The notes below the pieces were generated by a model. The model made no database searches, was not told the origin of the DNA, and worked only from the letters and a program-made list of their open reading frames with translations. Shown piece by piece: positions 34,284 through 44,048 of a stretch of 57,042 nucleotides of DNA (positions are counted from its first letter, which is position 1; the number at the start of each line of letters is the position of its first letter). Both the position numbers and the translations under genes were made by a program. The DNA comes from an uncultured Rhodospirillales bacterium (GTDB lineage Bacteria > Pseudomonadota > Alphaproteobacteria > Kiloniellales > Kiloniellaceae), in contig CAJXUS010000024.1 in NCBI GenBank assembly GCA_913060675.1, positions 1-57,042 of the forward strand, in the 5' to 3' direction.

Positions 34284-36929
34284 ATGAAAAACGTACAGTT
34301 GAACGCGACATATTTGAAAGATTATGTGGCGCCATCTTTTTTGGTAAATCATGTTGATTTGGACTTTGTTCTTGAGCCAAAGAAGACAATCGTAACTTCT
34401 TGTTTAAAACTGGAACGCAATCCCACGGTTGATGGCCCGTTAGTCTTAGACGGCGATGAGTTAAGGCTTGTTTCTGTCAAGGTTGATGAACGGACACTTT
34501 CAGAATCTGACTATGAGTTGGGTGATTTCACATTAACTATTGATGGGTTACCAGACAGCTGTGTTCTTGAAATAAAAACTGAAATTGATCCTGAATTAAA
34601 CACTCAGCTGGAAGGGCTTTATCTGTCGAGTGGGAATTTCTGTACCCAGTGTGAAGCTGAAGGTTTTAGGCGAATCACCTTCTATCCAGATCGTCCAGAT
34701 GTTATGGCGACATACACAGTTACCATACATGCAGATCTAAAACGCTATCCGATCTTACTTTCGAATGGCAATCTCATCGATCAAGGGGTTAGTGAGGACG
34801 GGAAACATTGGGCTTGCTGGCATGATCCTTTTCCAAAACCTTGTTATCTCTTTGCTCTGGTTGCTGGAGACCTTGCTTGTTATGAGGATAATTATTTCAC
34901 AGGCTCTGGTCAGGACGTGGCCTTGAAAATATTTGTTGAGCACGGTAACGAAGATAAATGTGCATACGCAATGGATGCGTTGAAAAGATCAATGCGCTGG
35001 GATGAAGAGCGTTTTGGCCTGGAATATGACCTAAATATATTCAACATCGTTGCCGTTAGCGATTTCAATATGGGGGCTATGGAGAACAAAAGCCTTAATA
35101 TCTTTAACTCAAAGTGTGTCCTCGCCAGTTCTGATACTGCGACGGACCTGGAGTTTGAACGTATTGAAGCCATCGTTGCCCATGAATACTTCCATAACTG
35201 GACGGGTAACAGGGTTACGTGTCGGGACTGGTTTCAGTTGAGCCTAAAAGAGGGCCTAACTGTTTATCGGGATCAGGAATTTACATCTGATATGCGTTCT
35301 GCTCCTGTAAAGCGGATACAAGATGTACGGACCTTGCGCGCCCGACAATTCCCAGAAGATGCCGGGCCTTTATCACACCCTATTCGCCCCGAAACATATA
35401 TTGAGATCAATAATTTTTATACTGCTACGATCTATGAAAAGGGTGCCGAAGTCATCCGTATGATGCAGGAAATTCTTGGTCGTGATGGGTTTAGAAAAGG
35501 TGTGGATCTCTATTTCGAACGGCACGATAATCAAGCCGTAACATGTGAAGACTTTGTTGTCGCGATGGAAGATGCCAATGATATCGACCTCAAACATTTC
35601 CGGCTTTGGTACAGTCAGGCGGGAACACCAGAGGTCGATGCGACATGGTCATATGATGAAGCTCATAAAAATTTCACGTTGAACCTGTCTCAATATACGC
35701 CTGTTGCTCATGGTCAGGAAGAAAAGCATCCCTTGCACATTCCGATGACTATCGGGCTGGTCGGGCGTGATGGTAACGATCTTCCTTTATTCCTAAAGGG
35801 TGAGGATCGTAATCAAGGGGAAACAAGCAAAACCTTGCGGTTCGACCAAGAGCACCAATCGTTTACATTTACTTCTGTGGATCAATGTCCCGTGCCTTCG
35901 ATCAACAGAAATTTTTCGGCACCGATAAAGCTTTCAACAAGCTACAGCGATGATGAACTCCGTTTTCTTATGGAGAACGACAGTGATGCTTTTAGTCGTT
36001 GGGATGCCTCTCAAAATAACGCCACACGTTTGATCTTGAGTATGGTGAAGACAATTCAGGAGGGCGGGCAACTTGAATACGATTCTCATTATGCTCAGGC
36101 ATTAGCTCTTAATATTGCAGACAAAACTTTGGACCCCGCTTTCCTTGCTCAAATATTAACTTTGCCCTCGATTGATTATGTTGCGGAGCAAATGCAAGTT
36201 GCTGATTTTGCAGCTGTTGATCAAGCCCGAACCTTTTTAAAGGCAGGGATTGCACGTGAGCTCTATGAGAAATTCATGGAACTCTACCTGAGTGGTAAAG
36301 AAAACGTAGCTTATAATCCCGATGCTGTTTCCGCCGGGAAGCGGGCTATTCGAAATGTAGCGCTTGGTTATTTAGGGGCAATAGAGAACGACGCTAAATG
36401 CCAAGAACTTATTGTTGGTCAGTACGAAATCTCAGATAATATGACCGACCGTATGGCAGCCTTGGTTCTTCTCGTCGATATTGAAGGAGAGGTTGGTGCG
36501 AAGGCGCTCAAATCCTTTGAACAACGCTACTCTCACGATGCCCTGGTTATGGATAAATGGTTCTCTGTTCAGGCAACTTCCAAAGTTCCAGGCGCCCTAA
36601 AACAGGTGAAAAAACTTCTGGATCACCCTTCATTCTCTTACAAAAATCCTAATAAGGTTCGGGCATTGGTTGGCGCCTTTTCTGGTGCAAATCCTGCAAA
36701 GTTCCACGCGGATGATGGGGAAGGTTATCGGTTTTTGGCTGATAGTATCATTCTTCTGAACGGCATCAATCCTCAAGTGGCTTCGAGACTGCTCTCTCCT
36801 CTTGGAGGGTGGCGACGCATGGATGATAATCATCAAAAAATGATGAAGGCAGAGTTACAGAGAATTCTGGATACTGAGAATTTATCCAAAGATGTCTTTG
36901 AAGTGGCTTCGAAATCACTCGCGGAATAG
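34284..36929 (+). CDS. pepN: Aminopeptidase N (M1 family)
   Basis: 881 aa, close to the 870 of E. coli PepN. The substrate motif GAMEN lies in FNMGAMENKSLNIFNSK. The zinc site is H300-E-x-x-H304 in HEYFHNWTGN with E323 in LKEGLT. The N-terminal beta domain contains the 'LEGLYLSSGNFCTQCEAEGFRRITFYPDRPDVM' region (in parts), typical of the bacterial PepN branch. The C-terminal third is helical and closes the cavity. It trims N-terminal residues from peptides in the cytosol. Confidence 0.96.
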   Translation: MKNVQLNATYLKDYVAPSFLVNHVDLDFVLEPKKTIVTSCLKLERNPTVDGPLVLDGDELRLVSVKVDERTLSESDYELGDFTLTIDGLPDSCVLEIKTEIDPELNTQLEGLYLSSGNFCTQCEAEGFRRITFYPDRPDVMATYTVTIHADLKRYPILLSNGNLIDQGVSEDGKHWACWHDPFPKPCYLFALVAGDLACYEDNYFTGSGQDVALKIFVEHGNEDKCAYAMDALKRSMRWDEERFGLEYDLNIFNIVAVSDFNMGAMENKSLNIFNSKCVLASSDTATDLEFERIEAIVAHEYFHNWTGNRVTCRDWFQLSLKEGLTVYRDQEFTSDMRSAPVKRIQDVRTLRARQFPEDAGPLSHPIRPETYIEINNFYTATIYEKGAEVIRMMQEILGRDGFRKGVDLYFERHDNQAVTCEDFVVAMEDANDIDLKHFRLWYSQAGTPEVDATWSYDEAHKNFTLNLSQYTPVAHGQEEKHPLHIPMTIGLVGRDGNDLPLFLKGEDRNQGETSKTLRFDQEHQSFTFTSVDQCPVPSINRNFSAPIKLSTSYSDDELRFLMENDSDAFSRWDASQNNATRLILSMVKTIQEGGQLEYDSHYAQALALNIADKTLDPAFLAQILTLPSIDYVAEQMQVADFAAVDQARTFLKAGIARELYEKFMELYLSGKENVAYNPDAVSAGKRAIRNVALGYLGAIENDAKCQELIVGQYEISDNMTDRMAALVLLVDIEGEVGAKALKSFEQRYSHDALVMDKWFSVQATSKVPGALKQVKKLLDHPSFSYKNPNKVRALVGAFSGANPAKFHADDGEGYRFLADSIILLNGINPQVASRLLSPLGGWRRMDDNHQKMMKAELQRILDTENLSKDVFEVASKSLAE

Positions 36930-36980
36930 CGTTTTATCGAGCGTCTTATCAAGCCGTGAAAACGATTTTATTGAATTATG

Positions 36981-37012
36981 TAACAAAGTCCGCGCACTAG
37001 CGGGCTTTGTTA
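36981..37012. terminator. Bidirectional terminator between pepN and bluB
   Basis: ACAAAGTCCGC and GCGGGCTTTGT pair over 11 bp around GCACTA, with TATTTTAT behind. It overlaps the bluB stop codon. Confidence 0.8.
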
Positions 37013-37672
37013 TTTTATGAGAACTTTTCGACAATCGCCAAGGCGATCTTGCCATCCTAGAGTAACCAGCTCAGGGGTGTCTTTTTCTTCTTCCGGATAT
37101 CCAATGCAACAATAAGCCACCAGGGCCCATTCTTTAGGGACTTCCAGCGTTTCCTTAACAGCTTCGGCATCGATAATCGACACCCAACCAAGACCAACTC
37201 CTTTTGCCCGTGCTGCAAGCCAGAGGGTGTGGACTGATAATACAGCGGAATATCGGAGCATCTCAGGCATTGATTGGTGGCCTAGACCGTGGCCTTGTTC
37301 CGTTTCTTCATGGGCAAAAACGGCGAGTTGTACGGGTGCTTTGTCCATTCCTGAGAGCTTCAAGTTGGCATAGAGTTGTGCACGATCTCCGTTATAACCT
37401 TCAAGAGCTTCGGCGTTTGTCTTTTCAAAATTGCCTCGAATCGCTTTTCTGCTTTGAGCACTTTCAACCAAAACATATCGCCAGGGCTGACTATTCCCAA
37501 CTGAGGGTGCGAGACAGGCGAGGTCGAGTAATTCGTCTAGCATTCCCTCTGGTAATGCATCAGTTTTGAAGCTGCGGACATCCCGGCGCCATTCCAGAAG
37601 TTCGGTCAGTTTATTGCAAAAATTATCATTAAAATCTGGAGACTCTGATTTTGTCATTACGCTTGATGCCAT
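37010..37672 (-). CDS. bluB: 5,6-dimethylbenzimidazole synthase
   Basis: 220 aa from the ATG at 37672; several in-frame starts exist up to 37810 and none has a good ribosome site, so the N-terminus is uncertain. BluB cleaves FMN with oxygen to make dimethylbenzimidazole, the lower ligand of cobalamin. LLEWRRDVRSFKTDALP, LACLAPSVGNSQPWRYVLVES and LAARAKGVGLGWVSIIDAEAV are the diagnostic blocks. It is divergent from cobU, which opens the cobalamin block, supporting the call over a generic nitroreductase. Confidence 0.92.
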   Translation of the reverse strand: MASSVMTKSESPDFNDNFCNKLTELLEWRRDVRSFKTDALPEGMLDELLDLACLAPSVGNSQPWRYVLVESAQSRKAIRGNFEKTNAEALEGYNGDRAQLYANLKLSGMDKAPVQLAVFAHEETEQGHGLGHQSMPEMLRYSAVLSVHTLWLAARAKGVGLGWVSIIDAEAVKETLEVPKEWALVAYCCIGYPEEEKDTPELVTLGWQDRLGDCRKVLIK

Positions 37673-37834
37673 ATGCGATTGCTTGTTTTCTTTTTGAATT
37701 TGCATGGAAAGCGCAGTGCTGTCGATTGTTTTTTGATAATTGGCTTGCATGAAACTGTGATCGAAGGGAAAACTTCTGTAACTAATTGGCACCCGGTCAC
37801 TGCCAGTCATTGCCAGATACTGAAAGATTTAGCC

Positions 37835-38383
37835 ATGCCAAAAAAATCAGGCTCCCTCACAAACAGCTTTGTTCTTGGTGGTGCGCGTTCGGGTAAAAGT
37901 AGCTATGCGGAACAACTTGTCGAGAGCCAGCCTGGAGATTGTCTTTACGTTGCAACAGCAACTGTTTGGGACACTGAGATGGAAGACCGTATTGAGGAAC
38001 ATCGGAGCCGTCGCGGAGGAAGGTGGACAACCTATGAGGAGCCGCTTGAGTTGGTGCGATGTCTCCGAAATATAGCCCGTCCTGATGCGACTATTCTTGT
38101 GGATTGTCTCACACTTTGGGTGACGAATTTAATGATGGAAGGACGAAACCCTGACGTGGAAGGTGCACAATTGGTCGCGTCTTTATCGGAACTGAATTGC
38201 CCTGTCGTGTTAGTTTCCAATGAAGTTGGATTGGGAATCGTTCCCATGGATAAAATGTCCCGGGATTTTCGGGATTATGCTGGGCGTTTACATCAACGGC
38301 TTGCGGCTGTTGTCCCATCTGTCACATTTATGGTTTCAGGATTGCCGATGCAGGTAAAACCTGCGATCGCACAGTCTATTTAA
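37835..38383 (+). CDS. cobU: Adenosylcobinamide kinase / guanylyltransferase
   Basis: 182 aa from the ATG at 37835. The P-loop is LGGARSGKSSYAEQL; VDCLTLWVTNLM and VSNEVGLGIVPMDKMSRDFRD are family marks. It phosphorylates adenosylcobinamide and transfers GMP to it in nucleotide-loop assembly. In the aerobic naming it is cobP. A longer frame from 37673 would read far into the bluB upstream region and looks wrong. cobW starts 27 bp after it. Confidence 0.94.
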   Translation: MPKKSGSLTNSFVLGGARSGKSSYAEQLVESQPGDCLYVATATVWDTEMEDRIEEHRSRRGGRWTTYEEPLELVRCLRNIARPDATILVDCLTLWVTNLMMEGRNPDVEGAQLVASLSELNCPVVLVSNEVGLGIVPMDKMSRDFRDYAGRLHQRLAAVVPSVTFMVSGLPMQVKPAIAQSI

Positions 38384-38410
38384 TTAAGATAACGCAGGAT
38401 TTAAATTGTA

Positions 38411-39445
38411 ATGTCTCAAGTCAAAAAAATTCCGGCAACAGTGATCACTGGTTTTCTTGGTGCTGGTAAAACAAGCACAATTAAACACCTCCTGAAAAAC
38501 GCAGGAGGCAAGAAGCTTGCTTTAATCATCAATGAATTTGGTGATCTTGGCGTTGATAGCGATATTGTTAAGGGCTGTGGTATCGAAGGTTGCGAGGATG
38601 ACGACATCTTGGAACTCGCAAATGGTTGTATCTGTTGTACTGTTGCAGACGACTTTGTGCCGACGATGGAAAAGCTTCTAAACCGCGAAACACCTCCCGA
38701 TCATATCATTATTGAGACTTCTGGTCTGGCATTGCCAAAGCCTTTGGTGAAAGCCTTCAATTGGCCTGAAATTCGCACCCGCGTTACTGTCGATGGTGTG
38801 ATCACTTTGGTCGATGGGCGCGCAGTTGCCGACGGTTTGTTTGCCTCGAACCCTGAGATCATCGAACAGCATCGTCAAGCAGATGAAAATCTGGATCACG
38901 AGACTCCTCTTGAAGAGCTTTTTGAAGAGCAGCTTGCTTGTGCCGACATGGTTGTGATCAACAAAACTGATCTTCTTGAAGAAGGCGATATGGATATTGT
39001 CCTGTCTGCTATTCGCAAAGAAATTCGACCACAAGTTAAAATCGTAAAGATTGCTCACGGAGAAATCAGTGCCTCTATCTTGTTGGGCCTGGAAGCTGCA
39101 GCGGAAGATGATTTGGACTCTCGCCACTCTCACCACGATGACGGCCATGAGCATGATCACGATGACTTTGAAAGTTTTGCAGTTGAACTCGGTGAGATCG
39201 CTGACCCGGATGCCTTTATGGCTAAATTACTTCCGGTCGTTGCCGAGCACGATATATTGCGCGTTAAAGGGTTTGCTGCTGTGGCAGACAAGGACATGCG
39301 CCTTGTCATTCAAGGGGTGGGAAGCCGCTTTCAACACTACTATGATCAGGAATGGTCCGAAAATGCTGAGCGTAAAACCCGCCTTGTTGTGATCGGTGAT
39401 CACGATATGGACGAAGCTGCTATTCGGGCGGCGATTACTGCTTAA
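38411..39445 (+). CDS. cobW: CobW-type G3E GTPase (metal chaperone)
   Basis: 344 aa. Walker A GFLGAGKT (14-21), the metal-binding CxCC motif (C73, C75, C76 in NGCICCTV), NKTD guanine site, a His/Asp-rich loop (about 238-252) and a C-terminal CobW_C domain. It stands directly before cobN, so a role in supplying cobalt to the chelatase is likely, though the exact metal of COG0523 proteins cannot be read from sequence. Confidence 0.93.
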   Translation: MSQVKKIPATVITGFLGAGKTSTIKHLLKNAGGKKLALIINEFGDLGVDSDIVKGCGIEGCEDDDILELANGCICCTVADDFVPTMEKLLNRETPPDHIIIETSGLALPKPLVKAFNWPEIRTRVTVDGVITLVDGRAVADGLFASNPEIIEQHRQADENLDHETPLEELFEEQLACADMVVINKTDLLEEGDMDIVLSAIRKEIRPQVKIVKIAHGEISASILLGLEAAAEDDLDSRHSHHDDGHEHDHDDFESFAVELGEIADPDAFMAKLLPVVAEHDILRVKGFAAVADKDMRLVIQGVGSRFQHYYDQEWSENAERKTRLVVIGDHDMDEAAIRAAITA

Positions 39446-39457
39446 TTTAAAGAAGAT

Positions 39458-39487
39458 AAAGGCCGGTGGATAAAAACATCGGCCTTT
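39458..39487 (+). terminator. Hairpin between cobW and cobN
   Basis: AAAGGCCGGTG and CATCGGCCTTT pair over 11 bp with one G-T, around an eight-base A-rich loop. Only three Ts follow, so it may be a weak or partial terminator that lowers cobN expression. Confidence 0.5.
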
Positions 39488-39536
39488 GAGTTATCAAAGA
39501 GCTAGAGTTAAGAGCCAAAATTAAGAGATAGACCTC

Positions 39537-42500
39537 ATGCATCTGTTACAAGCACAACCGGGTGCAATCGCCGATGGTTCAGAAGCAATCGATCTTGGGC
39601 AGACCCAAGGCGATATTGTTATTGTTTCTGCCGCGGATACAGAACTTGCCAGCCTGGTACAAGCGCGTCAGGTAATCGGGGATGATTACCCGAGTTTGCG
39701 CTTGGCAAATCTGATGCAGCTATCTCACAATATGTCCGTTGATCTCTATATTGATAATATTATTTCAGAAGCCAAGATAGTTGTCGCCAGAATTCTCGGT
39801 GGTGCAGGGTACTGGCCTTATGGTGTTGAACAACTCAGGGCGGTATGTAAGCAAAAAAATATACCTTTGGTTCTGTTACCTGGGGATGATCAACCGGATG
39901 CTGAACTTGCGGCACATTCCTCGGTATCTCAAGAAGCCTATCATCGTATTTGGCAGTATTTTATTCATGGTGGACCAGACAACTCTCGAAATCTGCTTTG
40001 TTATGTCTCTGCGCTGATTGAGAAAAATTTTGAGTGGGTTGAGCCTAAACCCCTTCTTCGGTCTGGCATATATTGGCCGGGTCTGGATAATCCGAATTTA
40101 GAGGATCTGAAAAAAGAGTGGATTGAAGAGGCGCCAGTTGCGGCGATTGTTTTTTATCGTGCACTTCTTCAGGCAGCCAACCTTACACCCGTAGATGCCC
40201 TTGTGAAATCTTTACGGGCTAAGGGAATTAATCCTCTCCCTTTGTATTGTGCTTCCCTAAAAGAGCCTATCTCTGCTGGAATTGTCAGCACACTTCTTTT
40301 GGAAGCAAATACCGGTATCATTCTTAATGCTACAGGATTTGCAATTTCCACCCCAGGAGCGGCGAGAAAAGAAACGCCCTTTGATGTCGTCGATGCGCCT
40401 ATTCTTCAGGTTATCTTTTCTGGAGGGAACGAGGCGGGATGGCGAGAAGGTCTAAACGGCCTTTCTGCACGCGATATAGCCATGAACGTTGCGCTTCCCG
40501 AAGTGGACGGGCGTATTCTATCTCGGGCGGTATCGTTTAAATCCGAAGCTCGGTATGACGATGTTACCCAGAGCTCTGTTGTCAGTTATCAGGAAGTGCC
40601 TGACCGGATCGATTTTGTTGCCGAGCTTGCTGTGGGGTGGTTGAAGCTCCGCAATACAAAGTCCTCAGATCGAAAAATAGCCCTAATAATGGCGAACTAT
40701 CCGAATAGAGATGGTCGTATGGGCAACGGCGTGGGACTGGATACTCCAGCAGGAACCATTGAGGTGCTCAAGGCTATGGCTCGTGAGGGCTATGATGTCG
40801 CCGATATACCTGAACATGGCAACGCATTGGTCGAACGCATGGCTGAAGGGCCAACCAATGCAGCAGTAGATGGGCGTATAATACGTTCAACAATATCCCT
40901 CGAAGCATACCAGCGGTTTTGGAATGGACTACCCGAAGCCGTAAAGAACTCGATTGAAGATCGCTGGGGCGGGCCTGAAACAGATCCTTTCTTTATGTCT
41001 GAAAAAACGGCATTTGCAGTTTCTGCATTTCATTGTGGAAACGTTATTGTCGGCTTGCAGCCAGCGCGTGGATATAACATTAACCCGGTTGATACTTACC
41101 ATTCACCTGATTTAGTGCCTCCGCACGGCTACCTGGCTTTTTATGCCTGGCTGCGTCAGGAAGAGAAAGTCGATGCCATCGTGCATATGGGCAAGCATGG
41201 TAACATGGAGTGGTTGCCGGGTAAGTCTTTGGCGTTATCCAGAGAATGTATTCCCGAAGCAGTTTTTGGTCCTATGCCTCATCTCTACCCCTTCATTGTA
41301 AATGATCCAGGAGAAGGCACGCAGGCCAAAAGACGATCTCAAGCCGTCATCATTGATCATTTAACCCCACCACTTACCCGTGCCGAATCGTACGGTCCAT
41401 TGGCAGATCTCGAGCAACTTTGTGATGAATATTATGAAGCTGCAGGCGTTGACCCTCGGCGCTTAAAAGTATTGCGTGATGAAATTCTTAAACTTACCCA
41501 GCGCATTGGCTTGGATAAGGATTGCGGAATTATCGAAGATGATGATGAAGACGCAGCTCTTTCCAAACTTGATAATTATCTCTGTGAATTGAAAGAGATG
41601 CAGATCAGAGATGGTTTGCATATCTTTGGCCTCGCACCCGAGGGACGATTGCTGGATGATCTATTGGTCGCGTTAACAAGACTACCCCGTGGCGATGGCA
41701 AAGGGGGTGATGCTTCTCTCATCCGGTCTTTGGCAAAAGATCTGAATTTCTCAATCGATTTTGATCCTTTGGATTGTCGTTTTGGTGATAAGTGGGATGG
41801 CCCGAAACCAGAGGCATTGGCTGCCAAAGGCAGTTGGCGCACGATGGGAGATACCGTTGAACGTCTTGAGATTTTAGCCCAAAATCTGGTGTCAGGTGAG
41901 CAAGAAGTTGACGAGGCGTGGCCTGAAACCGCTGCTGTGATTGCTGAGATTCAGCAGAAAATTGGGCCTGTCGTTCAGTCTTGCGGGGATGAGGAAATTA
42001 AAGGCACACTTCGAGGCCTCAATGGACAGTTTGTTGAGCCGGGCCCGTCGGGTGCACCGACCCGTGGTAAGCCAGATGTTTTACCCACCGGGCGCAATTT
42101 TTACTCTGTAGATTCGAGGGTTGTGCCAACCCCCGCTGCTTGGACGTTAGGGTGGAAATCTGCAAACTTGATGATTGAACGGTATCGCCAAGAAAATGGT
42201 GCATGGCCTAAACGTATGGCGCTTTCTGCCTGGGGAACATCCAACATGCGGACCGGCGGTGATGATATTGCTCAAGGTCTTGCTCTTATGGGGGTTCAAC
42301 CGAAGTGGGAGCCAACATCGCGACGTGTGATTGGTTTTGAAATCTTACCCCTATCTGTTCTCGATCGGCCTCGTGTGGATGTAACACTCCGTGTGTCAGG
42401 CTTCTTTAGGGATGCTTTCCCTGCTCAAATTGATCTGTTTGATTCTGCCTCTCGTGCCGTTGCCGCGCTCGAAGATGAAGACGAAAAAATGAACCCCTTG

Positions 42501-43274
42501 GCTGCGAAAGTAAGAGCTGAAAAGCAGGAGCTTATTGCAAAAGGGTTGGATGAGAAGTCGGCTTCTCAGCGCGCTGGATATCGTGTATTTGGCTCAAAGC
42601 CGGGTGCTTACGGTGCGGGTCTTCAGGCATTGATAGATGAACGTGGCTGGGAAAATGAAGCAGATCTCGCCAAGGCTTATATTGCCTGGGGGGGATATGC
42701 CTATGGCAGCGGTAGTGGTGGTGAAGCAGAACATGGTTTGTTTGAAAGCAGATTACGAGATGTAGAGGCGGTTGTTCATAATCAGGATAACCGCGAGCAT
42801 GATCTACTCGATTCAGATGACTATTATCAATTTGAAGGTGGTATTACAGCGGCTGTGCGGCATCTATCGGGTGATCAGCCCGTGGTATATCACAATGATC
42901 ACTCTCGCCCAGAAAGCCCGCAGATCCGTACATTGAAAGAAGAGATTGCCCGTGTTGTCCGAGCGCGTGTCGTTAATCCTAAATGGATTGATGGGGTGCG
43001 TCGGCATGGCTACAAAGGGGCATTTGAGATGGCAGCGACCGTCGATTATCTTTTTGCCTTTGCAGCAACAGCAAAAGTGGTTGAAGATCATCACTTTGAT
43101 GCCGTCTTTGATGCTTATCTAAATGATGCTGAGGTTCGTGAATTTTTAGAACAAAACAATCCTGCGGCTTTACGAGAAATGGCCGAACGCTTGATAGAAG
43201 CTCAGGACAGAGATTTATGGAAAGCACGGTCAAATTCTGCCCGTGCGTTATTGGACGAATTAGCCGCTGGCTAA
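39537..43274 (+). CDS. cobN: Cobaltochelatase subunit CobN
   Basis: 1245 aa, full length for the family. It is the large subunit of the ATP-dependent chelatase that inserts cobalt into hydrogenobyrinic acid a,c-diamide in the late-insertion route. HMGKHGNMEWLPGKSLALS, FIVNDPGEGTQAKRRSQAVIIDHLTPP (in parts) and LSAWGTSNMRTGGDDIAQ are the marks shared with magnesium chelatase BchH. The cobS and cobT partners are not in the window. The choice of cobN rather than bchH rests on the cob neighbours. Confidence 0.96.
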   Translation: MHLLQAQPGAIADGSEAIDLGQTQGDIVIVSAADTELASLVQARQVIGDDYPSLRLANLMQLSHNMSVDLYIDNIISEAKIVVARILGGAGYWPYGVEQLRAVCKQKNIPLVLLPGDDQPDAELAAHSSVSQEAYHRIWQYFIHGGPDNSRNLLCYVSALIEKNFEWVEPKPLLRSGIYWPGLDNPNLEDLKKEWIEEAPVAAIVFYRALLQAANLTPVDALVKSLRAKGINPLPLYCASLKEPISAGIVSTLLLEANTGIILNATGFAISTPGAARKETPFDVVDAPILQVIFSGGNEAGWREGLNGLSARDIAMNVALPEVDGRILSRAVSFKSEARYDDVTQSSVVSYQEVPDRIDFVAELAVGWLKLRNTKSSDRKIALIMANYPNRDGRMGNGVGLDTPAGTIEVLKAMAREGYDVADIPEHGNALVERMAEGPTNAAVDGRIIRSTISLEAYQRFWNGLPEAVKNSIEDRWGGPETDPFFMSEKTAFAVSAFHCGNVIVGLQPARGYNINPVDTYHSPDLVPPHGYLAFYAWLRQEEKVDAIVHMGKHGNMEWLPGKSLALSRECIPEAVFGPMPHLYPFIVNDPGEGTQAKRRSQAVIIDHLTPPLTRAESYGPLADLEQLCDEYYEAAGVDPRRLKVLRDEILKLTQRIGLDKDCGIIEDDDEDAALSKLDNYLCELKEMQIRDGLHIFGLAPEGRLLDDLLVALTRLPRGDGKGGDASLIRSLAKDLNFSIDFDPLDCRFGDKWDGPKPEALAAKGSWRTMGDTVERLEILAQNLVSGEQEVDEAWPETAAVIAEIQQKIGPVVQSCGDEEIKGTLRGLNGQFVEPGPSGAPTRGKPDVLPTGRNFYSVDSRVVPTPAAWTLGWKSANLMIERYRQENGAWPKRMALSAWGTSNMRTGGDDIAQGLALMGVQPKWEPTSRRVIGFEILPLSVLDRPRVDVTLRVSGFFRDAFPAQIDLFDSASRAVAALEDEDEKMNPLAAKVRAEKQELIAKGLDEKSASQRAGYRVFGSKPGAYGAGLQALIDERGWENEADLAKAYIAWGGYAYGSGSGGEAEHGLFESRLRDVEAVVHNQDNREHDLLDSDDYYQFEGGITAAVRHLSGDQPVVYHNDHSRPESPQIRTLKEEIARVVRARVVNPKWIDGVRRHGYKGAFEMAATVDYLFAFAATAKVVEDHHFDAVFDAYLNDAEVREFLEQNNPAALREMAERLIEAQDRDLWKARSNSARALLDELAAG

Positions 43275-43321
43275 ATGATTATACAGTTAAGTAATTTAGA
43301 ATATTACTGGGGAGAATGATG

Positions 43322-43966
43322 ATGAGCGAAGCAGAAAACGGACAAGCCGCCGCAGACTATGATCGGGCGAATGAAAAATCGAAGAAGCGTAAAGCTGCAC
43401 GCGATAAGATGCTGTCGAGTAAGGTCAATGAAAAAGGCCTGATTATTGTTCACACTGGTAAAGGTAAGGGCAAGTCCACCGCAGCTTTTGGCCTTGCTAC
43501 CCGTGCAGTTGGTAACGGCATGAAAATTGGCGTTGTACAGTTCGTAAAAGGGAAGTGGGAAACCGGGGAAAAGTATGTTCTCGAAAAATTCCCAGATCAG
43601 GTGGACATGTTTGCTCTTGGGGAAGGCTTTACTTGGGATACTCAGGATCGGGGACGGGATATTGCAGCCGCTGAAAAGGCCTGGGAAAAATCAAAAGAAA
43701 TGATCGAAGCTTGTCGTGGTGAAAATCCCAAATACAATATGATTGTACTTGATGAGCTTAACATCACGTTACGATACGATCACTTGAACTTGGAAGAAGT
43801 TATCGATTTTCTTGAAGACAAACCGGAAGATCTTCATATCGTAATTACAGGGCGTAATGCCAAAGAAGAAATGATCGAGATTGCAGATCTTGTAACCGAA
43901 ATGACTCTGGTTAAGCATCCTTTCCGTGATCAGAATATTAAAGCTCAACGCGGTATTGAGTTTTAA
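43322..43966 (+). CDS. cobO: Cob(I)yrinic acid a,c-diamide adenosyltransferase
   Basis: 214 aa from the third of three consecutive ATG codons (43316, 43319, 43322); GGGGAG lies seven bases before the third. The N-terminal helix (EKSKKRKAARDKM) and P-loop VHTGKGKGKSTAAFG are typical of CobO/BtuR. VLDELNITLRYDHL and ITGRNAKEEMIEIADLVTEM complete the signature. It puts the 5'-deoxyadenosyl group on the corrinoid. A strong terminator closes this cob block. Confidence 0.95.
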   Translation: MSEAENGQAAADYDRANEKSKKRKAARDKMLSSKVNEKGLIIVHTGKGKGKSTAAFGLATRAVGNGMKIGVVQFVKGKWETGEKYVLEKFPDQVDMFALGEGFTWDTQDRGRDIAAAEKAWEKSKEMIEACRGENPKYNMIVLDELNITLRYDHLNLEEVIDFLEDKPEDLHIVITGRNAKEEMIEIADLVTEMTLVKHPFRDQNIKAQRGIEF

Positions 43967-44008
43967 TTACTGAGAATAAGCTGGAAATTAGCTCTATACT
44001 GAGCGTGT

Positions 44009-44040
44009 TATTATGGGGCGGTTTTTCCGCCCCATAATTT
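44009..44040. terminator. Terminator after cobO
   Basis: TTATGGGGCGG and CCGCCCCATAA pair over 11 bp around five Ts and are followed by TTT. It sits between cobO and the convergent UbiA-type gene. Confidence 0.88.
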
Positions 44041-44048
44041 ATTTAACC

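Noticed and set aside
37010..37672. Second generic nitroreductase like that at 33 kb
   Set aside because: The APSVGNSQPWR and GLGWVSI blocks and its place beside cobU identify it as BluB.
37673..37834. Possible cobalamin riboswitch between bluB and cobU
   Set aside because: A GGGAA and a CACTGCCA-like stretch are there, but the region is too short and the B12 box and core order are missing.
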